The notes under the pieces are model-generated. The model saw only the letters and a list, made by a program, of their open reading frames with translations. It had not been told where the DNA came from and ran no database searches. Below, piece after piece: positions 1 through 7,879 of a stretch of 64,000 nt of DNA. Source of the stretch: Pseudonocardiales bacterium (GTDB lineage: Bacteria > Actinomycetota > Actinomycetes > Mycobacteriales > Pseudonocardiaceae); NCBI GenBank assembly GCA_019244165.1, contig JAFATA010000037.1, positions 62,001 through 126,000 on the forward strand, read 5' to 3'. A program made the translations under genes and the position numbers. Numbering within the stretch: the first letter of the stretch is position 1; the number at the start of each line of letters is the position of its first letter.

Positions 1-335
1 CGAGCGTGCCGGTCCGGCCGCGTGGCAGCCAGATGGTCACCGAACCGGGCACCCAGTTCCCCCAGAGTGCGGCTGCGGGAGGGGTTGGCCCCCAGGTACT
101 CCACCGCGAAGGCATCGAACAGCTCCCGGCCCAGCAGATGACACAACACGGGGTAGTGCCTGCGCATGCACTCCAGCAGCCGCGCGCGGTAACCCCGCTG
201 GTAGATAGCCAACCGCTCCTCAGGACCCAGCGTCGAGGACGCGGTGATCACGTCACAGACCCCGGTCGTCCTGGCCGGATCCTGGATGGCGGCTTGCAAC
301 CACCCCTGAGTCCGGCTCAGGGACTCATCCCCCAT
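1..335 (-). CDS. DUF2063 family protein (MNIO partner), 3' truncated
   Basis: The reading frame starts at the ATG at 335, overlaps the end of the DUF692 gene by 11 bases and runs off the left edge without a stop. The visible part (about 111 residues) has the N-terminal DUF2063 pattern: an early Q-W-L-Q helix, then [26 protein letters not shown] and a later FGDHLAA. DUF2063 proteins are the usual partners of DUF692 oxygenases and are thought to help present the substrate peptide. Tight overlap with the DUF692 gene supports translational coupling. Only the N-terminal domain can be seen, so the total length is unknown. Confidence 0.8.
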   Translation of the reverse strand, partial: MGDESLSRTQGWLQAAIQDPARTTGVCDVITASSTLGPEERLAIYQRGYRARLLECMRRHYPVLCHLLGRELFDAFAVEYLGANPSRSRTLGELGARFGDHLAATRPDRHA

Positions 336-1179
336 GTCGCTCGACCGGTTCCGTGTCGGCGAGGCATTGACGCGCCTTGCCCAGCTCCGCCACCAGAGCC
401 TCAAACGGCGGGATGTGCTCGTCCCACTCCACCATCGTCGACACGCCTCCCGTGTGCGCGCTCGCGACCCGGTACAGGTCCCATACCGGCTCGGCCACCG
501 GCTGGTCGTGAGTATCGATCAAGTGAGTACCTCGGTCGGTGTGGCCGGCCAGGTGCATCTGCACGATCCGCTCCGCCGGCAGCGCACGGATGTACTCGTA
601 AGGATCGAACTCGTGGTTGACGGCGGACACGTAGACATTGTTGACGTCGAGCAGCAGGCCACAGTCGGCCTCGGCGGCCATCCGGCTCAGAAACTCCCAC
701 TCGGTCATCGTGGAGTCCCGGAAACCCACATAGGTACTCGGGTTCTCCAGCACCAGCGGCCGTTCCAGGAAATCTTGGACCACCCGAATCCGGCCGACGA
801 CATGCCGCAGCGATTCTTCCGTCAGAGGCAAGGGCAGCAAGTCGTGCGTGTTGAGGCCGAGTACACCGGTCCAGCATACATGATCGGACACCCATACCGC
901 ACCGATGTCGGATGCCATCCGTTTGAGCTGACGCAGATAGTCCCAATCCAACTGGTCAGTGCTTCCAATTGACAACGAAACCCCGTGCATGACCACGGGA
1001 TAAAGGGCGGCGACCTCACCCAAGACCCGCCGTGGAAACCCACCATACCCCAAGAAGTTCTCTGAAATAACCTCGAACCAGTCCACGTGGGGACGACGGG
1101 TACCTACTTGGGAGAAATGGCAGGACCGCAGCCCGAGACCGAACCCCAGATGGGGTAAGCCGAGTCGGTCAGCGGTCAT
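325..1179 (-). CDS. DUF692 multinuclear iron oxygenase (MNIO) family protein
   Basis: This 284-residue protein is full length for the DUF692/UPF0276 family, TIM-barrel enzymes with two or three iron ions that modify cysteine (or other) residues in ribosomal peptides. Likely metal ligands are visible in order: E in ISENFLG, H in [11 protein letters not shown] in VSDHVCW, E/N in LENPSTY, D/N in LLDVNNVY, two H in MHLAGHTD, and D/H in DTHDQPV. The ATG directly follows the TGA of the cysteine-rich gene and has a GGGAGG ribosome site; the DUF2063 gene overlaps its end. The three genes form one operon. The natural reaction cannot be read from sequence. Confidence 0.93.
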   Translation of the reverse strand: MTADRLGLPHLGFGLGLRSCHFSQVGTRRPHVDWFEVISENFLGYGGFPRRVLGEVAALYPVVMHGVSLSIGSTDQLDWDYLRQLKRMASDIGAVWVSDHVCWTGVLGLNTHDLLPLPLTEESLRHVVGRIRVVQDFLERPLVLENPSTYVGFRDSTMTEWEFLSRMAAEADCGLLLDVNNVYVSAVNHEFDPYEYIRALPAERIVQMHLAGHTDRGTHLIDTHDQPVAEPVWDLYRVASAHTGGVSTMVEWDEHIPPFEALVAELGKARQCLADTEPVERHGG

Positions 1180-1851
1180 TCAGCCACCTCCCCGATACTC
1201 AGGTAACGGCGGACTAGGCGCTTCAGTGTAGAACGCGACTTCCGTGGGCTTCGTGAGGTACTTCTCGGAGCGATTCGTCTCATATGACGGGACTTGGTCG
1301 TCAGGGTACCCCTCCTGTGGCGGTTGTCCAAATGGGCGACCGGCATGCCACATCCGCTGCTCGAAGCGCTTACGGGCCAACTTCCATACCCCGGTTCCCT
1401 TGAAAGGCCCAGCCGAGGCCACCCGGCATTCATTGATCGGGGTGGCGCAGCTGCCGTTCCATCTGCAGGCTTGCTCACCAGGGATGGACTGCTCATAGTC
1501 GTTGCCGAGATAACCGCAGCCACCCTGACCGCGGCACTCGTTGTCACCATGACACCAGTGCTGCACGGTCGCACAGTTCCCAGTTCCCGCGTACTGTGTT
1601 TTATCGCCGTCCACGCCGTGCCCTTCGCAGGCGTTGAGACCCACGCAGACATGGAGTTCCAGAACCTTCTCCGCCTCCTCCTGGGCCTGATCGCCTTCCT
1701 CAGGAATGAGTAGCTGTTCCTTGCCAGCTTCATGAGCGGCAGCTCTTATAATAGCACCAAGTGGGCCGCCAGTCGCCAAAAGAGTCGCTTCCCTCACCGA
1801 AAGCCCATCATTCCCATCGCTAGGGTCACCGTTCGTTTCCTTCGCCATCAC
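1180..1851 (-). CDS. cysteine-rich putative MNIO substrate (precursor-like) protein
   Basis: No named family is recognised with certainty. The 223-residue product (222 if the second start codon is used; GTG and ATG are adjacent, after an AGGTGA ribosome site) has a polar N-terminus, a central cysteine-rich core and a proline-rich, charged tail. Nine cysteines lie between residues 69 and 142, many spaced C-x5-C, in segments such as CVGLNACEGHG, CHGDNECRGQGGC and CRWNGSC. Cysteine/glycine-rich partners encoded directly before a DUF692 enzyme are its usual substrates. It is much longer than the small methanobactin or TglA-type precursors and has no clear signal peptide. The role as substrate is inferred from position and composition. 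Confidence 0.7.
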   Translation of the reverse strand: MMAKETNGDPSDGNDGLSVREATLLATGGPLGAIIRAAAHEAGKEQLLIPEEGDQAQEEAEKVLELHVCVGLNACEGHGVDGDKTQYAGTGNCATVQHWCHGDNECRGQGGCGYLGNDYEQSIPGEQACRWNGSCATPINECRVASAGPFKGTGVWKLARKRFEQRMWHAGRPFGQPPQEGYPDDQVPSYETNRSEKYLTKPTEVAFYTEAPSPPLPEYRGGG

Positions 1852-1976
1852 AACATCACCTGTTCGTATGTCGAGGTCTGGTATTCACCATCCAGCATAC
1901 TCAATCACAAAACATCCTATTCACGCACCCTGCCAGCACAGGCGTAGCACGACAATAGGAGCTACCACAGTTAACC

Positions 1977-2007
1977 CCTCCGTGTAAAAGAACAACACGA
2001 ACGGAGG
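1977..2007 (-). terminator. possible hairpin terminator
   Basis: The arms CCTCCGTGT and ACACGAACGGAGG pair over a nine-base A-rich loop. It lies downstream of the minus-strand hydrolase gene ending at 2203. There is no clear T-run, so factor-independent termination is uncertain. Confidence 0.35.
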
Positions 2008-2033
2008 CGAACACCACCGGCAGTTACTAGCCT

Positions 2034-2195
2034 GCAACGGCGTCATGCTGACCCTGCGCGTGACCGCCGAGGACAGTGCCACCGGCCGCTTCCGTGGGGA
2101 CCTGGCGTTCATGTGGCTGCGCGCCCACCGCCGCCGGTTTTACGAACCTGGCCAGGCTCGGATCCAGCGTGCGGAGGTGAGCACTGTAGCGGGCG
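2034..2195 (+). pseudogene. remnant of a PIMT-like O-methyltransferase gene
   Basis: The translation from 2045 (MLTLRVTAEDSATGRF, then GDLAFMWLRAHRR and IQRAEVST) matches the middle of the intact PIMT-like gene at 21084-22262 (MLTLTLAEDGVATGGF, GDVAFMRLRSQRR, IERAQIST). Nothing homologous is visible before or after, so it is an isolated fragment of about 160 bp with no catalytic motif. It implies a second, now lost, copy of that methyltransferase cassette on this chromosome. Confidence 0.75.
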
Positions 2196-2202
2196 TCGTC
2201 AT

Positions 2203-3777
2203 TCAGTTTCCTGGTACGTTCGCCGCTTCGGCTTGGCGAACTAGCTGCGTACCGTCGTAGTGGGTGAGCCAGTGTTGGTTGACCAGTTTCTGTACGTCAG
2301 CGGTGACTTTGTCCACGTAGTCCTGATGGGTGGGATACAGAATCTTTAAGTAGCCGGGTGCGAAGGCGATGTCGTATCCGGCGTAGTAGCCTTCGGTGGT
2401 GTTGTGTACCGTTGGCCCACGTTCTACGTAGGTCGCGATGGGCACGTCCACGTTGGGTGTACGAACCCCACCTGTTGGGTTGCCGTACTCATCCCTTGTT
2501 GCCCGTACCGGCCAGACATGAGAATCCGCTACTGTCAGACGACTCGCGTGTGGTGGAGCTATTCCCTTGGTCACCCAGTCGTCCAGGTTCGCGAAGGCTG
2601 CGTCGAGCACGGCGTGGAGCGGAAAAGAGCTCAGCGGGTACACGAAGTTGGTGAACGGCGGAAACCCGGCTTGGGCCAGCTCGGCGGTGGAGGGAAAGTT
2701 GCGGGCGTGGTCCATGGGCAGGTGACAGCCGCCGCCAACTTCGTAGAGTCGGATGCGCCGGTTGGGGGTGTCGCTATCAGCCGGGCGGTCGGTACGGCGA
2801 TTGCGGGAGGCGGCGGTGTAGAAGTCGGTCGGGGTGGTCACGATGACCACCGGCTGGCCGCCCGGCGGGTTGTACTGAACCCGAGGATCACCCACTGGGA
2901 TCGTGGGTGCGCACTGGTTAATCGGTGTTCCCGCATAGCTACCCGCGCCCGGGAGATACCCGTCGAAGATCGGCTTGCCGTCGGGCATGGTGGCATGGCG
3001 AGAGATCGCGTTGAGGTAGGTGAGGTCGTAGGAGCCGCTTTGCGACCACCCAGTCAGGTCGCTGTTGCGGATGTGCAGGCCTCGCAGCGGGTTTTCCGGT
3101 ACATCGCTTTTGACCAACCTGCCTACCTGGCTGATAATGTCCCAAGCCAGGCCGTCCTCGGTGTCCTGGCCCGATGACGATGAGGACGGCGTGCAGCGCT
3201 GTTCGGACGGTCTCGGGTTGGCCATCGATAGCCGGCCGTATCGGGCGGGGTCGAATTTCTTCAGCGCGGTGATCGACACTGGCTTGGCGGTGATGCCAAC
3301 ATAGGCATCACCAGTGCGCATGAACCCGTCATGCGCTATTTCCCATTCCGCGTCGAGGTCGTGGCCCGCAGTGGGATTGAGCGGTTCGATACGCACGTTT
3401 CCGCTGAACCGTGCCGGATCAGACGGTCGGCGGATAAGAATCCGAGTGGTATAAGGGCCAGACGTGTCGATGGTAAGCGTCTTAAGGTCGGGCCACGAGT
3501 ACACGTTAGCCTGTCCACTGACGAAATACTCTTGCTCGGTGTAGCCATACCGCCCGAGGTTGATCGGCTCAGCGTCGTGGTCAGAAGCGAGGAACGGAAA
3601 CGACCCAGGTGTCACCGGTACCGGGCCCGCGACTGCCGGCAGCGCGGGAACGGCTGTTCCTACAGCCGGCCCACGGGAAGCCTTGAATGCGCCCCTCGGA
3701 CCAGCGCAACAAGCGACGGGCATGGCTACAAGCAGAATCACTGCTAACACCCTATAGCCGCCGAACCGCACGCTCAC
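2203..3777 (-). CDS. secreted alpha/beta hydrolase domain protein
   Basis: The product of about 524 residues has an N-terminal hydrophobic segment (YRVLAVILLVAMPVACC) typical of a signal peptide or lipoprotein leader, followed by a large hydrolase region of the 'alpha/beta hydrolase domain-containing' type. The nucleophile elbow is in LTGWSQSGSYD, and a conserved histidine occurs in GGCHLPMDHARN. GTG at 3777 is preferred over an upstream start at 3816 because GAGGTG lies six bases before it and the signal peptide then begins immediately. Substrate unknown; it is probably exported. It neighbours two other exported hydrolases. Confidence 0.75.
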   Translation of the reverse strand: MSVRFGGYRVLAVILLVAMPVACCAGPRGAFKASRGPAVGTAVPALPAVAGPVPVTPGSFPFLASDHDAEPINLGRYGYTEQEYFVSGQANVYSWPDLKTLTIDTSGPYTTRILIRRPSDPARFSGNVRIEPLNPTAGHDLDAEWEIAHDGFMRTGDAYVGITAKPVSITALKKFDPARYGRLSMANPRPSEQRCTPSSSSSGQDTEDGLAWDIISQVGRLVKSDVPENPLRGLHIRNSDLTGWSQSGSYDLTYLNAISRHATMPDGKPIFDGYLPGAGSYAGTPINQCAPTIPVGDPRVQYNPPGGQPVVIVTTPTDFYTAASRNRRTDRPADSDTPNRRIRLYEVGGGCHLPMDHARNFPSTAELAQAGFPPFTNFVYPLSSFPLHAVLDAAFANLDDWVTKGIAPPHASRLTVADSHVWPVRATRDEYGNPTGGVRTPNVDVPIATYVERGPTVHNTTEGYYAGYDIAFAPGYLKILYPTHQDYVDKVTADVQKLVNQHWLTHYDGTQLVRQAEAANVPGN

Positions 3778-3855
3778 TTTACACCTCGCATAATCGTCAC
3801 CACGAAAGCTTCCCACGAAGAAACCACCGCATCGACCTACCTATTACGGTGGTGC

Positions 3856-4728
3856 TCACTTGAGCATGTCCAGCGTGAAACTGGCCACCTCTTGCATGCC
3901 CAGGGCGTTAGGGTGAAATGGGGAAGCGGCGCTAGCCGGGGTGGTGCCCTCTACCCATCTCACTCCGGGCTGCTGGCAGGCGTCGTGACCCAGTGAACGA
4001 GTATAGGAGTCGACGAATACCGCACCGTGGTCATTGGCCTGACGGGCGAGCATGGCGGTAAGCTCCTGCTCCACCCCATCCACATAGGGCACGTCACCGC
4101 GGGCGATCGGCAAGACCGGATAGCACCCCGCCGCAGACGGCAAGACTCGCAGGTAACCCACCACCAGCACCCTCGCCCGCGGCGACCGTTGTCGGATGCC
4201 CTCCAACACTCGGACGATCTTGGGTGCGACGGTGGCGATGCGCTGCGCGTAAGGATCTGTTCCGCTCGCAGTGATTTGTCGCTGGCAGGGATTACCGAGC
4301 GGGTCGGTGGAGCCCAGTCGGGCGCAGGTCAGCCACAGGTCTCCGATATTGATGTCGTTGCCCCCGATGGTTACCGTGACCAGGTTGGTATCCGGCCGCA
4401 AGGCATCGAACTGTGCGGGATTGGGACCCGGCCATACCGGCTGGGGAACCGTCATGTTGTCGGTTCTGGCGCCACCGCAGCTGACATCGGTGTAGTCGCC
4501 GATGCCCAGTGCTTTCGCGAGGAAAGCTGGGTAGTTGTGGGTGGAGCGTTGGCAGCCAGCTGGATCAGTCCGCTGCGCAGGTATTCCCGGACCCGACGCA
4601 TATGAGTCACCCAGCGCAACGTAACGCGTCACTACACTCACCGGCGTGGCTGCTGCCGTAGAAGCCAACCCCGGCAACGCCAGCACAGTGGCTGCGGCGG
4701 TGACGGCGACACGGCAAGACACCGGCAA
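3856..4728 (-). CDS. secreted SGNH/GDSL-type lipase or esterase
   Basis: The 290-residue protein begins with a signal peptide ending near STAAATP and carries the SGNH blocks: GDSYASG (serine), the block II glycine in VSCGGART, GGNDINI (asparagine) and a C-terminal FHPNALG (histidine). Spacing and length fit actinobacterial SGNH lipases with disulphide cysteines. The start is a TTG after GGAGG; an in-frame GTG two codons later is an alternative. It lies on the same strand as the alpha/beta hydrolase, 79 bases upstream of it, and diverges from the phosphoesterase gene. Confidence 0.9.
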   Translation of the reverse strand: MPVSCRVAVTAAATVLALPGLASTAAATPVSVVTRYVALGDSYASGPGIPAQRTDPAGCQRSTHNYPAFLAKALGIGDYTDVSCGGARTDNMTVPQPVWPGPNPAQFDALRPDTNLVTVTIGGNDINIGDLWLTCARLGSTDPLGNPCQRQITASGTDPYAQRIATVAPKIVRVLEGIRQRSPRARVLVVGYLRVLPSAAGCYPVLPIARGDVPYVDGVEQELTAMLARQANDHGAVFVDSYTRSLGHDACQQPGVRWVEGTTPASAASPFHPNALGMQEVASFTLDMLK

Positions 4729-4738
4729 GTGAGCCTCC

Positions 4739-5072
4739 AGACGTCGCCCGACGAACGCCTCCTGATCACCAACTGTAGCGCCTTAACACCGCAACGGCAC
4801 TTGCCGACGGTGATCATCCTTTGTGTGCGTTGAGCGACACGTGCTGTCGCCTACGGCACACAAACCGTGATCAGCCCTGCATCGGTGGCCAGACAGCTCG
4901 GAAGTGCCGTTACAGTAGCAGTACTAAACGGCAAGAAGCCGTCACCGACCGTACCTCGCGGGGAACCTGGTCGGTGGTGGCGGCGGGTGGCCGCGCGCGG
5001 CGTGCGACCTGCTGAGAGTGCTCCCGCGCTGGTGAATGATGTGGCAGGTAATTCGGAAAAGGAGCATCTTCG
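4739..5072. other. divergent promoter region, no gene
   Basis: There are 334 bases between the divergent lipase and phosphoesterase genes. No convincing ORF is present. An inverted repeat TGCCGTT (4905-4911) / AACGGCA (4927-4933) is a possible operator. GGAG at about 5060 is the ribosome site for the phosphoesterase. Confidence 0.5.
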
Positions 5073-5984
5073 GTGATTCGCTGGCAGTCATACCGATCGC
5101 CCTTGGCGGGTGCGCTCGTGACGGCACTGATGATGGTGTTGCTGCTCGGCGGGTGCGGGCCGAACCGCACCGGGTCCGCGGCGAAGCCCAGCGGGCCGCC
5201 GGTGCCCAGCGTGCCCGGCGCGATCCCCCGGCCTGAGCACATTATGCTCGTCATCTTCGAGAACAAGGCCTACCAGCAGGTTATTGGTTCCGCGGCTGCC
5301 CCCTACCTCACCGCGCTCGCCCACGCCGGGGCTAACTTCACCGACGCCCACGGGGAGCGGCATCCCAGCCAACCGAACTACGTTGCTCTGCTTTCTGGCT
5401 CCACTCAGGGCGTCATCGACGACTCTTGTCCCCAGCACCTGGACAACCAACCCAATCTGGCACGCCAACTGCTCGAGGACGGTCGCAGTTTCGCCGGCTA
5501 CTCGGAAGACCTGCCGAACGCCGGCTTCACCGGCTGCTCCTCACCCGATGGCTGCTACGCCCGCAAACACAACCCCTGGGTCGACTTCACCAATATCCCC
5601 GCCAGCGCGAACCTTCCGCTGTCCGCACTGCCCACCGACCTCGCCGCGCTCCCTACCCTCGCCATCGTGATCCCCAACATGTGTGATGACATGCACAATT
5701 GTCCCGTGGCCAGCGGTGACGCCTGGGCACAGCATCATCTCCCCGCCTACCTCGACTGGGCCCGCACTCACCACAGCCTGCTGATCGTGACCTTCGACGA
5801 GGACAACGGTACTGCTGCCAACCACATCCCGACACTGTTCGTCGGTCCTATGGTCCGACCTGGCGACGTGCCCACTCGCATTGACCACTACACGATCCTG
5901 CGCACGATCGAAGACATGTACCAGCTTGCCCCGCTCGGCGCAGCTGCGGCAACGCCACCCATCACCGGCATCTGGGCGCCATAA
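5073..5984 (+). CDS. phosphoesterase-family lipoprotein (acid phosphatase-like)
   Basis: This 303-residue protein has a hydrophobic leader and a clear lipobox, LLLGGC, so it is likely anchored outside the membrane. The rest matches the phosphoesterase family (acid phosphatase / phospholipase C type): IMLVIFENKAY with the metal-binding E-N, HPSQPNYVALLSG, ITNM-like IVIPNMCDDMHNC, and VTFDEDNG followed by HIPTLFVGP. Length fits the shorter phosphatase members rather than the larger phospholipases C. The GTG start has AAAAGGAG eight bases upstream. Probably hydrolyses extracellular phosphate esters; substrate unknown. Confidence 0.88.
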   Translation: MIRWQSYRSPLAGALVTALMMVLLLGGCGPNRTGSAAKPSGPPVPSVPGAIPRPEHIMLVIFENKAYQQVIGSAAAPYLTALAHAGANFTDAHGERHPSQPNYVALLSGSTQGVIDDSCPQHLDNQPNLARQLLEDGRSFAGYSEDLPNAGFTGCSSPDGCYARKHNPWVDFTNIPASANLPLSALPTDLAALPTLAIVIPNMCDDMHNCPVASGDAWAQHHLPAYLDWARTHHSLLIVTFDEDNGTAANHIPTLFVGPMVRPGDVPTRIDHYTILRTIEDMYQLAPLGAAAATPPITGIWAP

Positions 5985-5990
5985 CGATGT

Positions 5991-6266
5991 TCATGAAAGC
6001 CTTTTGGGTAGTTCCCTTTTGTACTCAGGAAAGTATTTGGAAATGACGTCCAGCGAGAACTCAGGCAGGATCGAAGAGGCGGGCTCTCGTTCCAAGAGGA
6101 AGACGAAAGACTCTCGCACCACCTTCTCGAGATCATCTTCGGGAAGCTGGAGTTCGTCAATGAGGCTTGTGGGTACTGTGACATGGTGGCGGGTCGCGAG
6201 ATTGTCGTCGCGAACCTGGACCTCGAACTCGTGAGGGCCTATGGAGGTAACGGTGATATCGGCCAT
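5991..6266 (-). CDS. hypothetical protein (91 aa)
   Basis: A small acidic protein with no recognised family. It contains a beta-rich N-terminal half (FEVQVRDDN, HHVTVPTSLIDEL) and a helical C-terminal half (EKVVRESFVFLLEREP). An AAGGTAA sequence precedes the ATG. It is encoded just downstream of, and on the same strand as, the MBL hydrolase gene, about 50 bases away, so the two are likely co-transcribed. No signal peptide or membrane segment is present. Confidence 0.65.
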   Translation of the reverse strand: MADITVTSIGPHEFEVQVRDDNLATRHHVTVPTSLIDELQLPEDDLEKVVRESFVFLLEREPASSILPEFSLDVISKYFPEYKRELPKRLS

Positions 6267-6315
6267 GATGTTGGGTTACCTTTCGCGGTGTCGTTGCGGG
6301 AATGAGGTCGAGCTG

Positions 6316-7290
6316 TCACAGGTGGAAGGTGGTGCCGACGCTGTTGGGGATAAATGCTGGGCCAAAGCGGGCGGACATAGCGTGTTGAGCCCGCCATCCC
6401 GTGCAGTGGGCGGGGACGAGAACACCGGGGTGCAAGGCGGCGAGGTCGTCCAGCACGCGGGGGATGAGGGGTTCGAAGAGGGGTCCGTTGAGATGGAACC
6501 CGCCGAGCAGGGCGTGCAGGGGCTGCTCACCGGTGAGCCGCTGGGCGTAGCGGGCAATGTTGACCACGCCGGCGTGGCCGCATCCGGTGAGGACTACCAG
6601 GCCTTTGCCCTGCAGGTTCAGGATGAGCGCCTGGTCGTCAAGAACGAGGGGATCGGGTTGCCACTCGTCGTGGAGCCACGCTTGCTGCGAGGGGAAGCCC
6701 GGTTCGTACCCGGTGGTGCGCGGAATTTCACCGGTGACTAGCACGGAGCGTTCGAACAGGAAGCTGGGTTGCTGCTCCTCAATGACGTCAAAGCCTGCCT
6801 CGTCCAATGCCCGGCGGCTCGTCGTGGGGATCTCCAGCGGCTCGCGACCCGGCAGCATGATTCGGCGACGGCGCCAGAAGTGAGGGTGGATCAGCACCGG
6901 CATGTTCGTCCGGCCCAGTGCCCGGATCAGTCCGTCGATGCCGGTGGTGTGGTCGAAATGGCCGTGGCTGCACACGATCGCCTGAATCGAGCCGGGGTCG
7001 ATGTCCAGGCGACGCATGTTCTCGACCACACCGTCCGGGCTGGCACCAGCGTCATAGAGCAACCGATATTCACGATCGCCCTTGGATACGACCACGAGCA
7101 GGGAAAAGCCATGCTCGGCGATGAGCGCGTCGGGAACCTCACCGTTGTCCATCACCGTCGTTCCCCGCCGGGGCACCTCGCCCCGCGGGATGCGGTGGGC
7201 TGGCCCTTGGTCGGGCATGAGCATGTCGGTGACGTTGTCCATCAGCGTGGTGATCCGAACGGAGTCAACGGGCTCCAGGTCGATCTCCAC
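6316..7290 (-). CDS. MBL-fold metallo-hydrolase
   Basis: It has the metallo-beta-lactamase fold signature CSHGHFDHTTG, an earlier LLYDAGAS strand, a TGCGHAGVVN motif and later GGFHLNGP and VPAHCTGW, the pattern of the cytosolic MBL subfamily related to the beta-RFAP synthase-like hydrolases. Two metal ions are expected; substrate unknown. The frame is open upstream to 7437, but homologues of this type begin near the 'PVDSVRITTLMDN' segment, so the GTG at 7290 is used; GTG at 7314 is also possible. No obvious ribosome site helps choose. Confidence 0.85.
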   Translation of the reverse strand: MEIDLEPVDSVRITTLMDNVTDMLMPDQGPAHRIPRGEVPRRGTTVMDNGEVPDALIAEHGFSLLVVVSKGDREYRLLYDAGASPDGVVENMRRLDIDPGSIQAIVCSHGHFDHTTGIDGLIRALGRTNMPVLIHPHFWRRRRIMLPGREPLEIPTTSRRALDEAGFDVIEEQQPSFLFERSVLVTGEIPRTTGYEPGFPSQQAWLHDEWQPDPLVLDDQALILNLQGKGLVVLTGCGHAGVVNIARYAQRLTGEQPLHALLGGFHLNGPLFEPLIPRVLDDLAALHPGVLVPAHCTGWRAQHAMSARFGPAFIPNSVGTTFHL

Positions 7291-7879
7291 GGCCGGGTCG
7301 AAGTCGTGGAACACCGGCGGCGGTCCACCGCCCGCGCTACCATCCGCGCACACAAGCCGCAGCGTAACGCATGTGTCGGTGCGAGTCCGGCTACCGGCTA
7401 TGCCAATCCGAGCAACTCGAGCACACCCGATTGCCACACGGCTCCGGAGGGGAGGCCGTCCAGCGCGTCAGCGATGGCCAAGGCCGATCGTGGTCGGCGG
7501 GGGTGAGAGATTACGTCCGCGGAGTTGATTTTCTGAATGTAGCTGGGTAGGGGCCGGACATTAGCCGTGACACCCGTCACTGAGTTAGGCGCCGTAAACA
7601 GCCCGCTATCAATCCCTTCGAGAGCTCGGACGACGCCGATACCGAATATCGCTGTGCGTTACCGCGGTGTCACACTGTGTTCTTGCGCTCTTGGTCCGCT
7701 GGCCCACGTGGCTGCCTCGCTCATCTGGGCGCCCGCCGAAGGACGGCACGCTGACCAAGCCGATCGTGCGCGGTCGTCCATCCGACCCTGGGGAGCCCGC
7801 ACGACGACGTCAGGTGTGGTATGTACGGTAGACGAACGTTACCTACTCCTGACTAGCGGATAGACGAGGCTGGAGAGGG
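7291..7879. other. intergenic stretch with decayed gene
   Basis: Apart from the possible longer N-terminus of the MBL gene (to 7437), it contains only the coiled-coil-gene remnant at about 7500-7660. The 220 bases before the FAD oxidoreductase gene show nothing recognisable. Confidence 0.5.
7500..7660 (-). pseudogene. remnant of a membrane/coiled-coil protein gene
   Basis: Read on the minus strand, this stretch encodes VVRALEGIDSGLFTAPNSV, then TGVTANVRPLPSYIQKIN. This is clearly homologous to residues about 35-75 of the intact gene at 56068-56796 (IVRALEGIDNGLF, then TGATGNVTPLPNYIETIN). No start codon or remainder of the gene survives. It is a fragment of a fourth member of that family located 48 kb away. 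Confidence 0.75.

Larger units (their letters stand above)
1852..2202. other. intergenic stretch with hairpin and gene remnant
   Basis: There is no intact gene here. It holds a hairpin at 1977-2007 (arms CCTCCGTGT and ACACGAACGGAGG) that could terminate the alpha/beta hydrolase transcript before the MNIO operon, and a methyltransferase remnant listed separately. Confidence 0.6.
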
